Shown: positions 1 to 12,104 of the stretch, piece by piece
Position numbering within the stretch: the first letter of the stretch is position 1
Layout of the letters: the number at the start of each line of letters is the position of its first letter
Assembly (NCBI GenBank): GCA_932521035.1
Contig: OW051492.1
Coordinates: 5,084,001-5,148,000, forward strand
Reading direction: 5' to 3'
From: Oscheius dolichura
Lineage: Eukaryota; Nematoda; Chromadorea; Rhabditida; Rhabditidae
Length of the DNA stretch: 64,000 bases
The notes under the pieces: model-generated
Told to the model about the DNA's origin: nothing
Database searches by the model: none
The model's input: the letters and a program-made list of their open reading frames with translations, nothing else
Made by a program: the position numbers and the translations under genes

Positions 1-1257
1 TCATCTGCGAAGAGTTGTCCTCCTTTTGTTCCCCTTGCAGTCTCACCCTTTCTCCGGCGATCCCGATAAAATAGAGGGCGTGGTTCGGCCGTCCTCCAAT
101 AATCCCCACACACGAGTCCAGCTTGAAATATTCCCTCACGGCCGGCAGGTAACACCGGTTGATGGCGGTCAGCCCAAGCCTCAGGGGGACGATAATAAGC
201 AGAGGACGCCAGTGGTTGGGATCTGTGAGAAGAATAAGAAAAAAGAAGGGAGGAGTCAACCTTTGTGGAGGACATCCAGGGAATCGTTCAGTCGGCTGAG
301 AGTCGACTCATTGAAGCACCCTTCATCTGAAATCCCTTTCTTTTTGTCCCGGGAGACATACCCTCTGCTAATTTTACAGCATCGTCGGGTATTTTCAATG
401 TGGCCATTATTTCAACGTCTTCTTTCACCAATATGTTATCCAAAGCCACGTGTACGGCGATATTCGACCAGGTATCAAAGACCGTCAACTTTTTCAAGAC
501 CTGAATTGTTTGGTTACGGTAAAAGAAGCGGTTGGGGAGCGCTTCTCTTTCGAATACAGACAAAATTTCCAAGGAAATAACTGCGCAATTACCTGTGCAG
601 CAGTGTTGGGTCCTATCCATTCCCCAACTTGTTTGCCTGAAAATCATTGTTTTTGTCTTATGAGGTCCAAACCTTCCGTTACTCCCATTTGAGCTATTTG
701 GTGGATAGAATAGAAAGCATTCTTCTCGTCGAAGAACATACGAAGAATTCGTTCATAATTCTCCTTCCTCGTATCATTCGATTCAAGAGGCCATTCAAAA
801 TGCTTCCCTACAATTATATTTTGTTTTTCTAGAGAGGAAAATCACCTATATGTCGCCTTAGAAGGGTTTCTCCGAAAAGCATTTGTGCACATCGTAGCAT
901 ACAGCCCCATCCTTGATCGCTGTCAGGACCCGTACCGCCTGAACATTCCGCAGTTCTTTATAGATTGTTTTGCAAATACAAACCGATAGGAGTAAAATTT
1001 TTTCTATACGTAAACCAGAGTCGGGAAGTCACATACTTTTTGACAGACTCCACACCCTCTAAGTAAGAAAAGTATTATAAAAATGTGCAATCACAACCTG
1101 CTTCTTGAATTTCTTTTCCCAGAAGATATGCTTTGTTATTATCAGGGTTAAAAATAATATCTTCCTGGTTATAAGAGTAAGCAAAGGGAGGTTCAAGTGT
1201 ATAGCAAGTTTCAATCATTTTTGTAACACTCGTTGTGATGTCTCCAACACCATCCAT
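1..1257 (-). CDS. ATG4: Autophagy cysteine protease ATG4 (3' end outside window)
   Basis: ATG4 processes and delipidates Atg8/LC3 proteins in the cytosol. Read from ATG at 1257, exon 1 (1098-1257) joins exon 2 (984-1058) and further short exons separated by introns of about 35-85 nt. The spliced protein shows the family's WFTYRKNF segment, the catalytic-cysteine block GWGCMLRCAQML, the YSIHQIAQMG segment, GPNTAAQVLKKL, and the late block with WRPLLIIVPLRLG and IIGGRPNHALYFIG. The last visible exon ends near 54 at a GTGAGA donor, so the downstream Asp-Pro-His catalytic part lies outside the window. A further upstream exon is possible because a CACAG acceptor lies just before the ATG. Its neighbour CCDC86 is divergent, about 210 bp away. 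Family identity is secure; the exact N-terminus is not. Confidence 0.93.
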
Positions 1258-1467
1258 GAATATACCTGCAATATCGATTTTGTGCTGACAGTATTTCCTG
1301 TGTAAAGAAGATAAAAATCAGCCAAAGCGTAAGCAAAAGCGAGAAGTTGTGTGAGAGAAAATCAGCTGTGCGGATAATTTTCATAGCCACGGGTCTTATG
1401 GGGAAGGTGCTTTGCTATCATCTCCTTTTCTTTGTTTTTAAACTTCTCTTCAATTGTTCTCTTGAGA

Positions 1468-2038
1468 ATGGACACTAAAGACGCTGTAGAAGAAAACTCC
1501 GTGAAAGTAGAAAGCAATACTCCAAGGGGACCTCCCAAATCCGGAAGATGGTGGAAGGATGAGCACAAAAACAGGTTTTTTACATTATTGATTTTGAAGT
1601 CATCCATTTGTTAGACATAGCAATGTAATCAAGAGTAAACCGCTGAAGTCTTCTTGGGAGAAGAAACAAGATGAACGGGCTAAAAAGAAGCAAGTGAAAT
1701 TGATGCAGCAAGAAATCCGTGACAAACTTCAGAATGAGAAACAGGTATGATTTATAAGCTCGTATTTATTGGTTTTTTTGTAGTTTTGCCAAAACTGCCT
1801 AATTGCATGTCTGATTTATATAGATCTAACATATTGACTTCAGGAGAAAATTCAACGGGCCAAAGAACAGGAGCAACGTCGCTTGGAAAACGAGAAAAAG
1901 GGCGAGATTGTTCAGGTATAACTTATTATGTTCATATGCAAAATTTGCTTCTAGGTCATTAGGAATACAGCTAAGCTGAAGTCTATCAAAAAGAAGCAAC
2001 TACGCACGATACAGAAAAGAGATATTACAAACATCTAG
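1468..2038 (+). CDS. CCDC86: CCDC86/Cgr1-like nucleolar coiled-coil protein
   Basis: Small basic protein of the Cgr1/CCDC86 family, which in yeast acts in nucleolar 60S ribosome assembly. Four exons are visible: 1468-1574, 1615-1744, 1844-1915 and 1955-2038, with introns of 40, 99 and 39 nt. After a short acidic N-terminus the protein has the family entry motif RGPPKSGRWWKDEHKNR, then a long Lys/Glu/Gln-rich helix, and ends with the conserved tail containing VIRN, AKLKSIKKKQLRTIQKRD. The ATG at 1468 is chosen because in-frame sequence upstream has only a TTG. It lies head-to-head with ATG4. Start, splice phases and stop are all consistent, so this looks like an intact gene. Confidence 0.92.
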
Positions 2039-2533
2039 CTTCCTCTATAAGTTGACCTTGTTTTGTTTTGTTGTTGACTAATGAAATTTGTTTATCTTTG
2101 TCTTGAGAAAACGGCCTTAGGAGGTGACTTTTTGGCAGACAGGAAAAAATTCATGTGGAATACAACACGGGGATGTGTCACTTGTAAATGGATATCGTAC
2201 ATATGTTGTTAGAACTTTCACAAAACGAACACACAACATCATGTTTTCTGCTAGTGACTAAAGACGGTGGGCCCTCGGCACAGGCTCGCTCTGTTTCTCG
2301 CTCAAACATTTTGATCCGATCTGATTCCGCCAAAAATTCACCGCGCTTCATCACCTTTTGAAATTTGCGCTCGCTTCTTTTGTTTTTATTTCTCATTCAC
2401 CAAATTTAGCGATGTGTTTCTCTTGTTCGTTTCAGCATTACTTTTTTTTAAACTGTTAGTCAATGATCTATTACCCTATTACTGCACGTTACTTTCGAAT
2501 GAAAATATGCTTTATTTGTCAGGTTGCTATTCT
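2039..2533. other. Intergenic, CCDC86 to PP2A B56
   Basis: AT-rich spacer of about 495 bp with no convincing exon. A TTTGTCAG acceptor at about 2514-2521 precedes the B56 start codon and could be a 5'UTR intron or a spliced-leader acceptor. Confidence 0.6.
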
Positions 2534-4364
2534 ATGGAGGCTCCAAGCCAACTCGAACAAGGAAAAAGTGTATCCCAGGCGGATCGCGTAGACCCCTACG
2601 TCAAGCGAACTCGTTTTCAGTAAGTAGGCATCATTTCAGTAAAAATCAACATTGTACATGAAAATCTCATAATTCCATTCAGGCGCGCAACAAGTTTCCT
2701 CAACAACGATGCCCCATTTGAAGAGCTTATTGCGTTTCCTCTACTCCAAGGTAGTATTTTTTATACGTCGCATCAGACTTATTATGCATTACTTATAGAT
2801 GCTCCAGAAGGAGAACTTTTAAAACTATTGATTTTGAAGATGAGACAATGTCATACATTGTTTGATTTCACCAATCCATTGGCACAGCTAAAATCAAGAG
2901 AGGTAAACCACTCCTTACTGAATTTATCTGTTATTTACAGATAAAACGTTCAGTTCTTGGCGAGCTTATCGACTATATTAACTACAATGATGAACCATTT
3001 GAAGAAATTGTATATAAAGAGGTGTAAATCTGTTATTTTTGACATCTACATCAATTGTTACAGCTCGTTGATATGGTGTCGGTCAATATTTTTCGGGAAT
3101 TTCATCAAGTAGAGCACCAAGAATTTGATTTTGAAGAGGATGAACCGTTGTTGGAAATTGCTTGGCCACATATTCAAATGATATATGAGATTCTGCTGCG
3201 GTTTCTCGATTCTAAGCAGTTTTCGCCCTCAATCGCAAAAAAGTATATAAAACGCGATTTCATCTACAACGTTAGTGTTTCCAACTGATACAATAGTTTT
3301 TTTAGTTATTGTCATTGTTTAATTCGGAAGATCCTCGAGAGCGAGATTACTTGAAAACAATAATTCACAGAATTTATGGAAAATTTCTTATTTATCGGGC
3401 CTACATTAGGAAGGAGATCAACAACATTTTCCTCAGCTATACATTCGAAGGTGTTTATTTCAATGGCATCAGCGAACTTTTGGAAATCTTAGCCAGGTAT
3501 GTATATCGAGAATCTTTGTTTACAGCTGTTTTAGCATTATCAATGGTTTCTCAGTGCCTCTGAAAAATGAGCATCGTGTGTTCTTGGAAAGAGTTCTGCT
3601 ACCACTGTATTCATGTAGAAATCTTTCAACGTATCATACACAGGTATATCGTACATTTCACTCTTTATATATTACTTTAGCTGGGGCATTGTGTTATTCA
3701 GTTTGTTAACAAAGATCCGGACCTGGCTGAGGTAGTTCTCAAGCGTATCTTGAAATATTGGCCTAAGACTAGCAGCACAAAAGTAAGAGATTACTCTTCT
3801 GTTGCTCATCTATTATATTTAATAGGAGATTGTTTACCTAACGGAGGTACATGAAATACTTACAAATCTCAACGTGGACAAAATTAAAGACGTCATTGTA
3901 CCGCTTTTCCGACAAGTATGCTTATGTGTTAATAGCTCCCATTTCCAAGTCGCTGAAACTGCTTTGCGCTTTTTAAAAGACGAAGAAAATCAAATGATTA
4001 TAGACTATTATGCCGATGAGGTTGCTACTGAGCTGTACGCTTACTAAAATCTGTTTAGCTTCATCCTGTCATACTGCCATTGCTCCATCGTGTCTCCACC
4101 GATCATTGGCATGGAACTATCAAAGCCCTTGTACGCATTATTACTCGCCAAATTGCCAGCAAAAGTCCCAACAGTGCTTTTAGCGATATCCGAATAACAA
4201 CCGAAGAAGAGAAAATGTGCGTAATTGATGTATCATATTTCTAATTGCAAAGTTTCAGTGCTCGCGAGAGGGAAGAAAGACATGATGATGTCTTCAAACA
4301 GTTGGCAGAACTCACTCTTTCAGACAATTTACCCGATGCCATTACTTGTAACCCACCTATGTAA
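2534..4364 (+). CDS. PPP2R5: PP2A regulatory subunit B56 (B' family)
   Basis: Regulatory B56 subunit that targets the PP2A phosphatase core to substrates. Eleven short exons from ATG 2534 to TAA 4362-4364, with introns mostly 34-63 nt, splice in frame into the HEAT-like B56 core. Recognisable family segments include the [16 protein letters not shown] helix, [48 protein letters not shown] and the C-terminal [20 protein letters not shown]. The protein has only short tails outside the conserved core, so it is at the compact end for the family. The last donor is best read as AT|GTGCGT, which restores the frame into the REREERHDD tail. It lies in the same orientation as CCDC86 and the CCCH gene. 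Identity is very secure; isoform class (alpha/epsilon versus gamma/delta) cannot be set here. Confidence 0.95.
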
Positions 4365-4768
4365 TACAATCATATTGTTTGTGAATTTTTAAAGTACAAA
4401 CAATTATGTAGCCCGATCTGTATTAAAAAGAAATTAAAATAAAGATCCTGAATTTCCTTGTATTTCACTGTATTTGTATATCGTTATGCTACAATGGTAG
4501 CAGTTGTACAAAGAACGTCTTCTTGTAACTCCGCTTATGTGACTCGGATGTAGTTGATTCTCTTTTCGCCCTGAATTTTTGAATTTGTACTGCGCGGTAA
4601 AAGAGGTTCTTGAAGCAAGCCTTTTCCATTTTCCCTCTCTTCTCACTCGCTCCGTGACGGATTCAGTTTACTTTTTTTGCTCTGGTGGCCTGTTTAGTTT
4701 TCCTCTTGTAGTATTCACTCACTGCTGATAGTAAATTATAATTTATTTGTTTTTAGTCCTCAGACGGA
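4365..4768. other. Intergenic, upstream of CCCH zinc-finger gene
   Basis: AT-rich spacer of 404 bp with no exon seen. A TTTTTAG acceptor ends at 4756, 12 nt before the next start codon, consistent with a leader intron or trans-splice site. Confidence 0.55.
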
Positions 4769-5550
4769 ATGTCCACGTTTGGCGAGGATGTATATAATTC
4801 ATTAATGAACCGCACTCGCCCGCGGTTGGATTTGACAGCAGAAGGCTTTATCAATGACCCATGTATGCTAACTGATGAAGAGCGAGAAAACATGCAACGA
4901 AAGAAAAGAAAGGATGATGCGTACAAAACAGCTCTCTGTGAAGCATTCCGGAGGACTAGTGCATGCTCATATGGTGACCAATGCCGCTTCGCTCATGGTT
5001 TGGATGAACTTCGTCTCCCAGCTCAGGTTAGTTGGCTGGCTTATTTTTTTTTTGTAAAACATTATGAAGCCGAAAAACGCGTCATAACATACGCGCTTTT
5101 TATATAAAACAGATAATTGAGTGATTTATCCATGATATTTTCAGCCTCGTGGTCGTAGCCATCCAAAATACAAAACTGTACTCTGTGACAAGTTCAGTAA
5201 CACTGGATACTGCCGATATGGTGCTCGCTGCCAGTTTATTCATAAGATCACAAATCCTATCCTGGTACACAATCGAGAAGCTGCATGGAAGGCTCTTTCT
5301 TCAGTCAAAGGACGTCCAAGTGAGAGTAACGCTAGAAATATGCCTGTTTCGCCTTTAGTAAAACCCGGCCATTTTGACCTTAATATTAGGTATGCTTCTT
5401 CTTTTTGTTGTCTTATCGTTCGTTTTTAGCCTGCCCGCTGACCACTACTGCCGACGCTACTCCAACCGCTCTGAAGACTCTTTCATACAGTTTGATACTC
5501 AGCCTCTCAATCAGACATTCAACGATCCAACGTGGAGCACCAATCATTAA
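4769..5550 (+). CDS. Tandem CCCH zinc-finger RNA-binding protein (TIS11/ZFP36 type)
   Basis: Predicted mRNA-binding protein with two TIS11-type fingers. Three exons (4769-5026, 5145-5389, 5430-5550) join in frame. Finger 1 is [20 protein letters not shown] and finger 2 is [20 protein letters not shown], both exact C-X8-C-X5-C-X3-H. Each is preceded by the YKT-x-LC lead-in that in ZFP36 contacts AU-rich RNA. The linker between fingers is short, as in TIS11 and in the nematode maternal POS-1/MEX/OMA families. The rest of the roughly 200-residue protein is low in recognisable domains. An N-terminal acidic region precedes the fingers. Which nematode paralogue this represents cannot be decided from the window. 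Confidence 0.9.
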
Positions 5551-5927
5551 CCAATCCGTTTTATCATCTATATCTTTATTTGCAGTTTATTGAGTTTAAC
5601 TCGGTGAGTTGTCATCATCGTCAAGTTGTATATATTGTGCATGTATTAACTAATGTGGATTCATAAGCCTAATGAGCAGAATAAAAATTTCGCTCAAAAT
5701 ACTTTACAGTGTACGCTTTTGCCAGTTCCACGGTTTGCAATCTACTAAGAACGGTCGCCATTAGAAACTTTATTATTTCATGAAATATATTAGGAAGTAA
5801 ACGAAAGAGAAGAGACTTCCATGAGGGTGTCCGACCAGCCTTTCTCCTTGATTTCGTTCTTTGTAAGTGGGCGATTTTCTCCGGCGAGAGTGCTGTAGGG
5901 AACGGGGGTCGCAAACAGCAGAATTAC
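5551..5927. other. Convergent 3' spacer
   Basis: About 377 bp between the CCCH gene stop and the minus-strand secreted-protein stop. It probably contains both 3'UTRs; no coding exon was found. Confidence 0.5.
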
Positions 5928-6599
5928 CTAAAGGTTGTAGTGAGCTGTTGCTGTGAAGCATATGCGAACCTTTCCTTGTGGGGTCTTCGTCTTGCACATA
6001 AGGTCTCCTGAGAAAAGTTATGTTACTGTTGCTCGTGTCCCTACCTCGGAATGTGTTTTTACTAGCGAAATCACCAGGCGAGAGAACAATTTCAAAAGAA
6101 GTTCCAAAGTTGTCTTGAACCATTCCCTACATCAATGCATTTTTCTCTCAACCTTGAGGGGGAAGAAGGAGATGGTATCTCTAGCCAAAACTTTTAGCCT
6201 AAACTTACCAAAACAGTATTGACAGTTTTCTGAAGGTCCAGTGCATCGAGGAGGCTTTCCACGAGGGGAAGCTTGAAGGTGACGGAGAGGAATGTGGACA
6301 GGGGGAGAGAGCAACACTTGAATCCTAAAGAGACTCCTAGTAATTCGGGCTGTGGTACCGTGTTCATTTGTGAAGCAGCCGGTTGCCGCCTTGGTGATGT
6401 TCCTCAGCTGGGAGACCTTTCCGGTCAGAGCACCGCCGACTCCTCCCAGAGGACTGCCTCCATCGCCGCCACCAAACCCTCCGAATCCGAATTGACGTTT
6501 TTCGCGGATGGTCTGTGTCTTGTTCAGAAGACGATTCTGGGAGAAACTAACCAGAGCAGTGGCTCCTGCCAGAAAGGCCACGAAGAGGAAGAGACGCAT
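5928..6599 (-). CDS. Small secreted protein, possibly DUF4773-like
   Basis: Start at 6599 gives a clean signal peptide (MRLFLFVAFLAGATA) followed by a basic KRQ site and a Gly-rich stretch. Removing a 34-nt intron inside ACACG|GTACCAC, a longer intron starting TTG|GTAAGT, and a third at CGAG|GTAGGG yields one continuous frame ending at TAG 5928-5930. The mature part has a CFTNEHGFKCC block, alternating hydrophobic beta-like segments, and a C-terminal LMCKTKTP...VRICFT pattern. This resembles DUF4773 secreted domains, but that is inference from pattern only. It is divergent from the lectin gene that starts at 6913. The signal peptide and splicing are well supported; function is unknown. Confidence 0.65.
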
Positions 6600-6912
6600 C
6601 ACGAGGAAGTGGAGATCGTCGGCGACAACGGCCTTTTCAAGTCTCGGCAGCAGAAAAAGCAAGGCGTAACGAACGGGGAAGACGGCTCTCCGCCCAAACC
6701 TTTAGATTTTATCTCGACGTGAAACAACATCGATTCGAACGGCAAAAGGGGCCAACCGAGGCAGCACAGTTCATGTTAGGTGGACAGAGAGGCCAATTGG
6801 ACGGGAAAGGGCCATCTTCAGAAGGAGGCTGCTCTATCGCGGTTGTGACTCAACAAACAGAGGAATGCCCCTTATCTAAAATTAATCAGTCAGAGAAGAA
6901 GCAATACCTGGG

Positions 6913-9408
6913 ATGACTGGGCGCCTCTTGGCCGCTTTGCTGTCCTCCCTTATTTCAATAGGTTTCCCCTTTCAAATACAGCCGCCGACATCTCCATTCC
7001 AGTGGTCACCGAATTGAGTTGCCCTCCCTCCTCCGGTCCGTATCAGGTGACCTGTCCCGACCGCCCCATCCTCTATCTCCTTGACGAGACAGACTCCTTT
7101 GGAGCAGATGGATTCACAAGTGTAAGCGACGGTCAACCCCCGGTGGACGAGCCCCTTTAGGAGGTGTCCTTCTTCCGGCAGAGGGTGGTGCCCATCACGG
7201 ACTGGTCCCTCCCGACGAAGATACCGACAAATGTCCGTTTATTCCGCCACATTTCTCATTTGCACTGCAGAAGGCACTCGCCGACTTCTTTCAAATCTAC
7301 CCGGTAACCGATACAAATGATGTCTGCGCCGCCCTTGACCAGCTCGAAGCACAGTACACGGCCAATGTTCAGTCTCCCTCTAACAACCTGTACACGTAAG
7401 ACAGGCCGATTTGAAACGAGAACACTTACAGAATGGTGGAGACCGCCACCGAGTGGGCGAGGTCCATGGCCGAGCCGGCCACAATTGTACTCTTCTCCTC
7501 CGAACAGTAAGACACTTCCCCCGATTCTGTGAGACAGATTCCAGGAATAAAACGGAGATCGGCCTGGCTGCCGAGTATGTTAATAAAATGGGAGGACTGG
7601 AAATTTACACTGTGGTGGCCATGAGAGGAGCAGATTTCAGTGTAAGTCTCCCTTTTGGAGGTGGCTCCAATCGGAGTAGGAGTTTCCAGCCAAAAAGACC
7701 TACGAGGTCAAAGATTTGAACTACCCTCTCTATTGTCTGGCCTATGTTCTCCAGCAGGATGCCTGCGGAGATTTCGGGACCTGTCTCTTCTGCCCGTGTC
7801 CCGTGCAGCCGGGGAATTTCCCTCAGCCACCGGATACTACGCCTTCTTCGTCTACCATTGAGGCTTCCACTAGCGAGGATACCACCACCACTGGGTCTCT
7901 GTCTTCAACACTGACAATCCCTGGAGAGTACACAGTGCCCACATCATCATCCACTACAGCCGGGCCGTCGTCGACTATTGGGACTACGACCGCGGGAAAG
8001 AGCACAGAGAGTACCACCACGGGGGAGACAACCACCCCGATCCCCGAAAAGACAACTACTTCCTCCGAGTGGACGAGCAGTGCGGAACCGACAGCCACGA
8101 GTGCGCCGCAACAGCTTCTATTGAATCCAGTATGCGAATGTGTCTACGAGAAGGTCTGGACTGATGTGTTGCTTCTGTTCGATTCCTCCGCTGCAACCGG
8201 AGACATGGGACTCCAGGAGGTAGGCTCTCCACGAAACAACAAGAACTCTTCCTAGCTGTGGGTCTCCGTCCAATCCTGGCTCGCGTTCTTCAACGTCCAA
8301 CGGCATGACTACAAAGAGAGTGTAAGACAGTCAAACGTGTCAACGGTACAGTACTTTAGTCTCAATTCATGCAGATTGGAGTGATTGTATATGCCGGGGA
8401 AACACAGGTCGTCTCTCATTTAGGAGAGTGGAACGGGGATGACCTCTTCGACCAGGAACAACTGCCGTATCTCGGGGGGCTGGCCGACAACCTCGAAGGG
8501 TAGAGGACGGTCTGTATTGAACTGGATTGTTCAGGGGTATCAGAGCAGCAATGGTGGAGTTGGAAGGGGTCAACAAACGGGAAAACAGCAGGAGTGTGAT
8601 TGTCTTGATGGCGACGGACTACAGTCCGACGAACGACCCACAGCAAATAGCCAACACCTTCAAGGAGGACGGGGGCATCCTCATGGTATTCAGTGAGTTG
8701 TCTCCGAGGGAGGACAGAAGGCAAGAGCAGATTACCTGGAGACACACGGAGAGCCAGTGCCTCTGCCGCAGCTGAAGGCCCTTGCCTCCGCGGGATACTT
8801 CTTCGACAGCCGCGACAACAACAACGTCGACCTCCAGCAGGCCCAGTGTGACGGTGCCCTTGCCCTTTATACAAATAGAATAACGAATCTCTTCAGCTGG
8901 CTGCTTCTGTCACCGCAGTTACCGGTCTTTCCAAGACAGTACCCGAGGATATCCCACTGCCGGTAGGGGGCTTCTTGGACAGGACAGAAGTCCCTTTAGG
9001 CTGCTACTATACCCCAACCATCGAGGCCATCTTCACCATTGCCGAAAGGAGTTGTAGCTTCAATTATGGCGGTGTGGTGGCGGTGGACGAGTCGCTGGAG
9101 AAGACGGCCTTCTACCGAACATTCTTCCCCCAGCAATCAATCTGGATTAATCTGATCTATAACACGGCGACGGGCGAGTGGGCCTGGTATGGGCAGATAC
9201 CGGTAGGCCGTTGACCATTTAACCTAATGAGCACCTCCAGTTGAACGAGTCATACTGGGTTGACGGACAAACTCCCGACGGCACCGCCGGCGAGGACCAC
9301 GCTGCCATGGGCTCGGATGGCTACTGGAGGGCGACGTCTCCTACGGGCGGCGCCTACTATTACATCTGCGAGATTCCCCCTTGTGACTCCACTCACTATT
9401 GTGCATAA
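6913..9408 (+). CDS. Secreted VWA-VWA-C-type lectin protein (nematode CLEC type)
   Basis: Extracellular protein with a signal peptide (MTGRLLAALLSSLISI), a first VWA-like domain (YLLDETDSFG start, about 7050-7790), and a Ser/Thr/Pro mucin-like linker (about 7810-8110). A second VWA follows (DVLLLFDSSAA at about 8160, MIDAS-like DxSxx; later VIVLMATDYSP), then a C-terminal C-type lectin domain (about 8975-9408) with GCYYTP, the FTIAERSCSFNYGGVVAVD core and a terminal YYYICEI. Introns are 34-54 nt. The first intron is best taken as the 41-nt 6962-7002, since the alternative 20-nt intron is implausible. The junction near 8840-8900 between VWA2 and the lectin could not be resolved with a clean GT donor. 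A poly(A) signal AATAAA lies at 9426. The architecture matches nematode CLEC proteins of the surface/immune type; ligand unknown. Confidence 0.85.
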
Positions 9409-9425
9409 TCGAGTCATTTGGCAAT

Positions 9426-9431
9426 AATAAA
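9426..9431 (+). terminator. Poly(A) signal of lectin gene
   Basis: AATAAA 18 bp after the lectin stop codon. Confidence 0.7.
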
Positions 9432-9594
9432 AAGGATAATCCGGCTGTAGAGACCCCTCCCCGTCCCTTATTGTCTCCTTTCGTCAAATCACCGGCTGGT
9501 TTTAATAATGTTGGCCGCTTTCTTTGAGCAGATCTAATCCAATTTCAGGGTGTGCCATCTAAAATACGATCAGTGGTTTTGTCGGCACTGGTCA

Positions 9595-9896
9595 ATGTAG
9601 GCGCCGTCCTCCATCCCTCCCGTAATTTTATGTTCCAGGGATGTTGTCGGAGGTGTGGCGCTCCTTTTCTGGCTGGTCCTCCTCGGCGGAATGCTCTTCT
9701 TCGGCTGGTTTGGCGTGTCCCCCATCAAAGTTGTAAGGCCGTCTCCACTCCTCTCCCATCGACAATGGCCATCTTACAGAAAGGACACAAGAAGAGGGAC
9801 AAGTCGTCGTCGTCGTCTCACTTGAAAGAAAGCCATGACGGAAAGAACCGTCTCCTCGACAAGGCGGCAGTTCACCAAGAAGAAAACTTCAAATAA
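9595..9896 (+). CDS. Small single-pass membrane protein with split start codon
   Basis: Exon 9639-9732 encodes a strongly hydrophobic stretch (VALLFWLVLLGGMLFFGWFG) in the frame that continues through a 47-nt intron into exon 9780-9896. That last exon is a basic, Ser-rich, Lys/His-rich tail ending at TAA 9894-9896. In this frame the only start is an AT at 9595-9596 joined by splicing to G at 9639, so the intron 9597-9638 interrupts the initiation codon. The product would be a tiny type III (or signal-anchor) protein with a cytosolic basic tail. An alternative ATG in exon 2 lies in another frame and gives a non-hydrophobic product. No family recognised. Confidence 0.55.
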
Positions 9897-10138
9897 ATGT
9901 ATCCGTTTCCTGTCTCTGTTGTTCCGGGGAGGAGGAGGAGGGGGGAGGCTGCTCCCGTTGACCGCGTCTTGGCGCGAATGCTCCAACTGCTCTGCTTATG
10001 CCTGCGTTCTTTGATCTCCTGGCCATTTCTCCTCGAGGAAGATTGCCAATTTGCAGATGCCTTCCAAAACATCTCCCTCCTCAGCTAACCTTCAATTGGC
10101 TTTCCTCTTCTCGTTTTTATTTCTTCCTTTTTGTTCAG

Positions 10139-12104
10139 ATGCGTCGTAAGCGGAAAGACGAGTACCATCTGCTTATTGCGCAGAACTTCTTGGGTAACAT
10201 AAGCCTCACCGGGAGACACGACGACACCAGATTGCGCATCTTCAACTCGCCGGGATATCAGGGGGTGAGTAGGAAGGCAATCCTTAGCAAAGGCTATTGC
10301 AGCATGAAGTCAAGCCAGAACTGGCTCTGCCAGTTGCGGAAGAGACACCGGCGGTCAAATTCGACCTGAAAACGGTTCGGAATGAGCTACGCGTGGTGGC
10401 CACTGCCCCGGAGATGGGCTCTCGGAAATCATTAGCCTCCCCCTCGAATGACGAGGACCCCTTCAGCCAGTCCTATCCCTCGGTCTCCTTCCCTCGAGCA
10501 AAACACAAAAAGTAATCCTCCTCCTTGATATTTTACCTGTGTTTAGAACGCCGAACTCGATTATTCGTCGTTTTGTAAAGATTCTCAGCTCGGATGACGT
10601 TATGTCGACGAGAGAACGGCGCCTGAAGGAAGAGTACGTGCCGCTGACTACTAGGTCGCAGAAGGATCCGCGGAGGAGAGAATCTATGGGCAGCACAGGT
10701 GTCTCTTCTTTTTTGTTGGGATGGAGATAGATTTAGGACGGCCGCCGTCACCCATAATCGAGTCGCAGTTCCTCTTTTTCCGCAAAATAAGGACCTCAAT
10801 AGGCAAGGGCGAGAGGTACCCCTCCTTCCCGGCACCCTATCTCTTTTTTCTTCAGAAACTATCTGTGTAGTAATGTTACTTTCGGTCCGTTCGCCGTCGT
10901 GTCACATTTTCCGTTTATCACTGCCCACGAGCAACGCCATCGCCTGAACAGATCGCACTCCACCCTGGCCACGAGGTCGACCCCCTTCCCCCTCCCGTCC
11001 AATCCTCCTTTCAGTCTGGAGCGGATGCGTCGAATCAGCCAGTGCTCCGTCGAGGAACTGAAGCCCTACGACTTCCCCGATGAGGTGAGTCTAATGCTCT
11101 ATGCCTAATCCAATCGCCAGGATATCGAGATTAGCTTCGGATATCTGTTCGGGAGGAGGAGGGACGTCTCCCCATGCGGGCCGATCACTGCCCACAGGAG
11201 ATCCGATCGCAGGGTACGGTACTTCATCTACTTGAGATGGAAGGGTTCAGGACAGTCAGTATGTCGATTCAATGCCCAGGATGGCCGACGGGGAGGCTTC
11301 GGATACCCTGGGGACGATGACTACCCTCTATGCGAGAGAGGCCTCCTATGAACCGGGTAGGGTCTCCCGCAGAGAAGGACAGAAAGAAACATTCAGATGA
11401 AATTGAATGGGACGAGGTACAAGTGGACAATTACTCGCCCTCCATTTTTGAAGACATCGAAGCGAGTCGGAGGACCATCATCCGATCGCCGGGCTTTGTG
11501 GTAAGGACTGGTGCGGGATGGATAACCTCTTCAGGGCGTCACTCTCCACACGAACAACCCCGAGCTGGTAAAGACCCAACAGAACCAGCTATTCGCCGAG
11601 AAGTACCCCACCATCGACATTACTTTCAGCAAGTATAAAAGGTATCCGGCTAGTCCGTCCTCCTCGATGGGTCCTTTCAGTATCATAAAAGACATCTCCC
11701 TGATAGCGGGGCTCTGTGACTTCGATTTGACGACGACTGCCCAGGCCCTGGTCTTCTTCGAGAGGATCATCCACAAGGCAGGGTTATGGGTTATTTTGAC
11801 GAAAAGACAATTTCAGGGGCTGATCTGTAAGAGCAACAGGAAATTGGTGGCCGGGGCGAGTCTGCTGGTCGCCATGAAAATGAACGACCACTGCAAGGAG
11901 AGCATCAAAGAACTCATCGACGTGGGTCTGATCCCAATCTCCTTTGACAGCACAGTTCAGGCAGCCACGGAAAAATTGAGGGTTTCTAGGAAAGACCTTA
12001 TTGCTCTGGAGATTCCCCTCTGTGCCGCGTTGAATTTCGAGCTACAGTCTTCTCCGGAACACGTGGCCAAACACTACTACCGACTACTCATAGCTTCGGG
12101 TTGA
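10139..12104 (+). CDS. CABLES: CABLES (CDK5/ABL substrate), cyclin-box protein
   Basis: CABLES proteins link CDKs and Abl-type kinases through a C-terminal cyclin-like box. Eleven exons run from ATG 10139 (right after a TTCAG acceptor) to TGA 12102-12104. The N-terminal exon has the family signature FLGNISLTGR. The middle is Ser/Arg-rich and disordered. The C-terminal box runs from PTIDITFSKYKS through IIKDISLIAGLCDFDL, ALVFFERIIHKGLICKSNRKL, LVAGASLLVAMKM to LIALEIPLCAALNFEL. Introns are 32-40 nt. Frame requires that intron 11778-11815 start with GC (CACAAG|GCAGGG) and end TTTCAG, since GT alternatives break the box. Its neighbour is a CMGC-type kinase gene downstream in the same orientation, which may be coincidence. 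Confident assignment. Confidence 0.88.

Noticed and set aside
26..580. Plus-strand frame of 184 codons at the left edge
   Set aside because: Opposite strand of well-supported ATG4 exons.
2178..2396. Minus-strand frame of 72 codons before PP2A B56
   Set aside because: No splice partners or similarity; AT-rich intergenic sequence.
6962..6981. A possible 20-nt intron in the lectin gene
   Set aside because: The same frame is obtained with a normal 41-nt intron (6962-7002), so the ultra-short intron is unnecessary.
7823..8098. Minus-strand Val-rich frame opposite the lectin linker
   Set aside because: Antisense shadow of the Ser/Thr-rich mucin-like linker.
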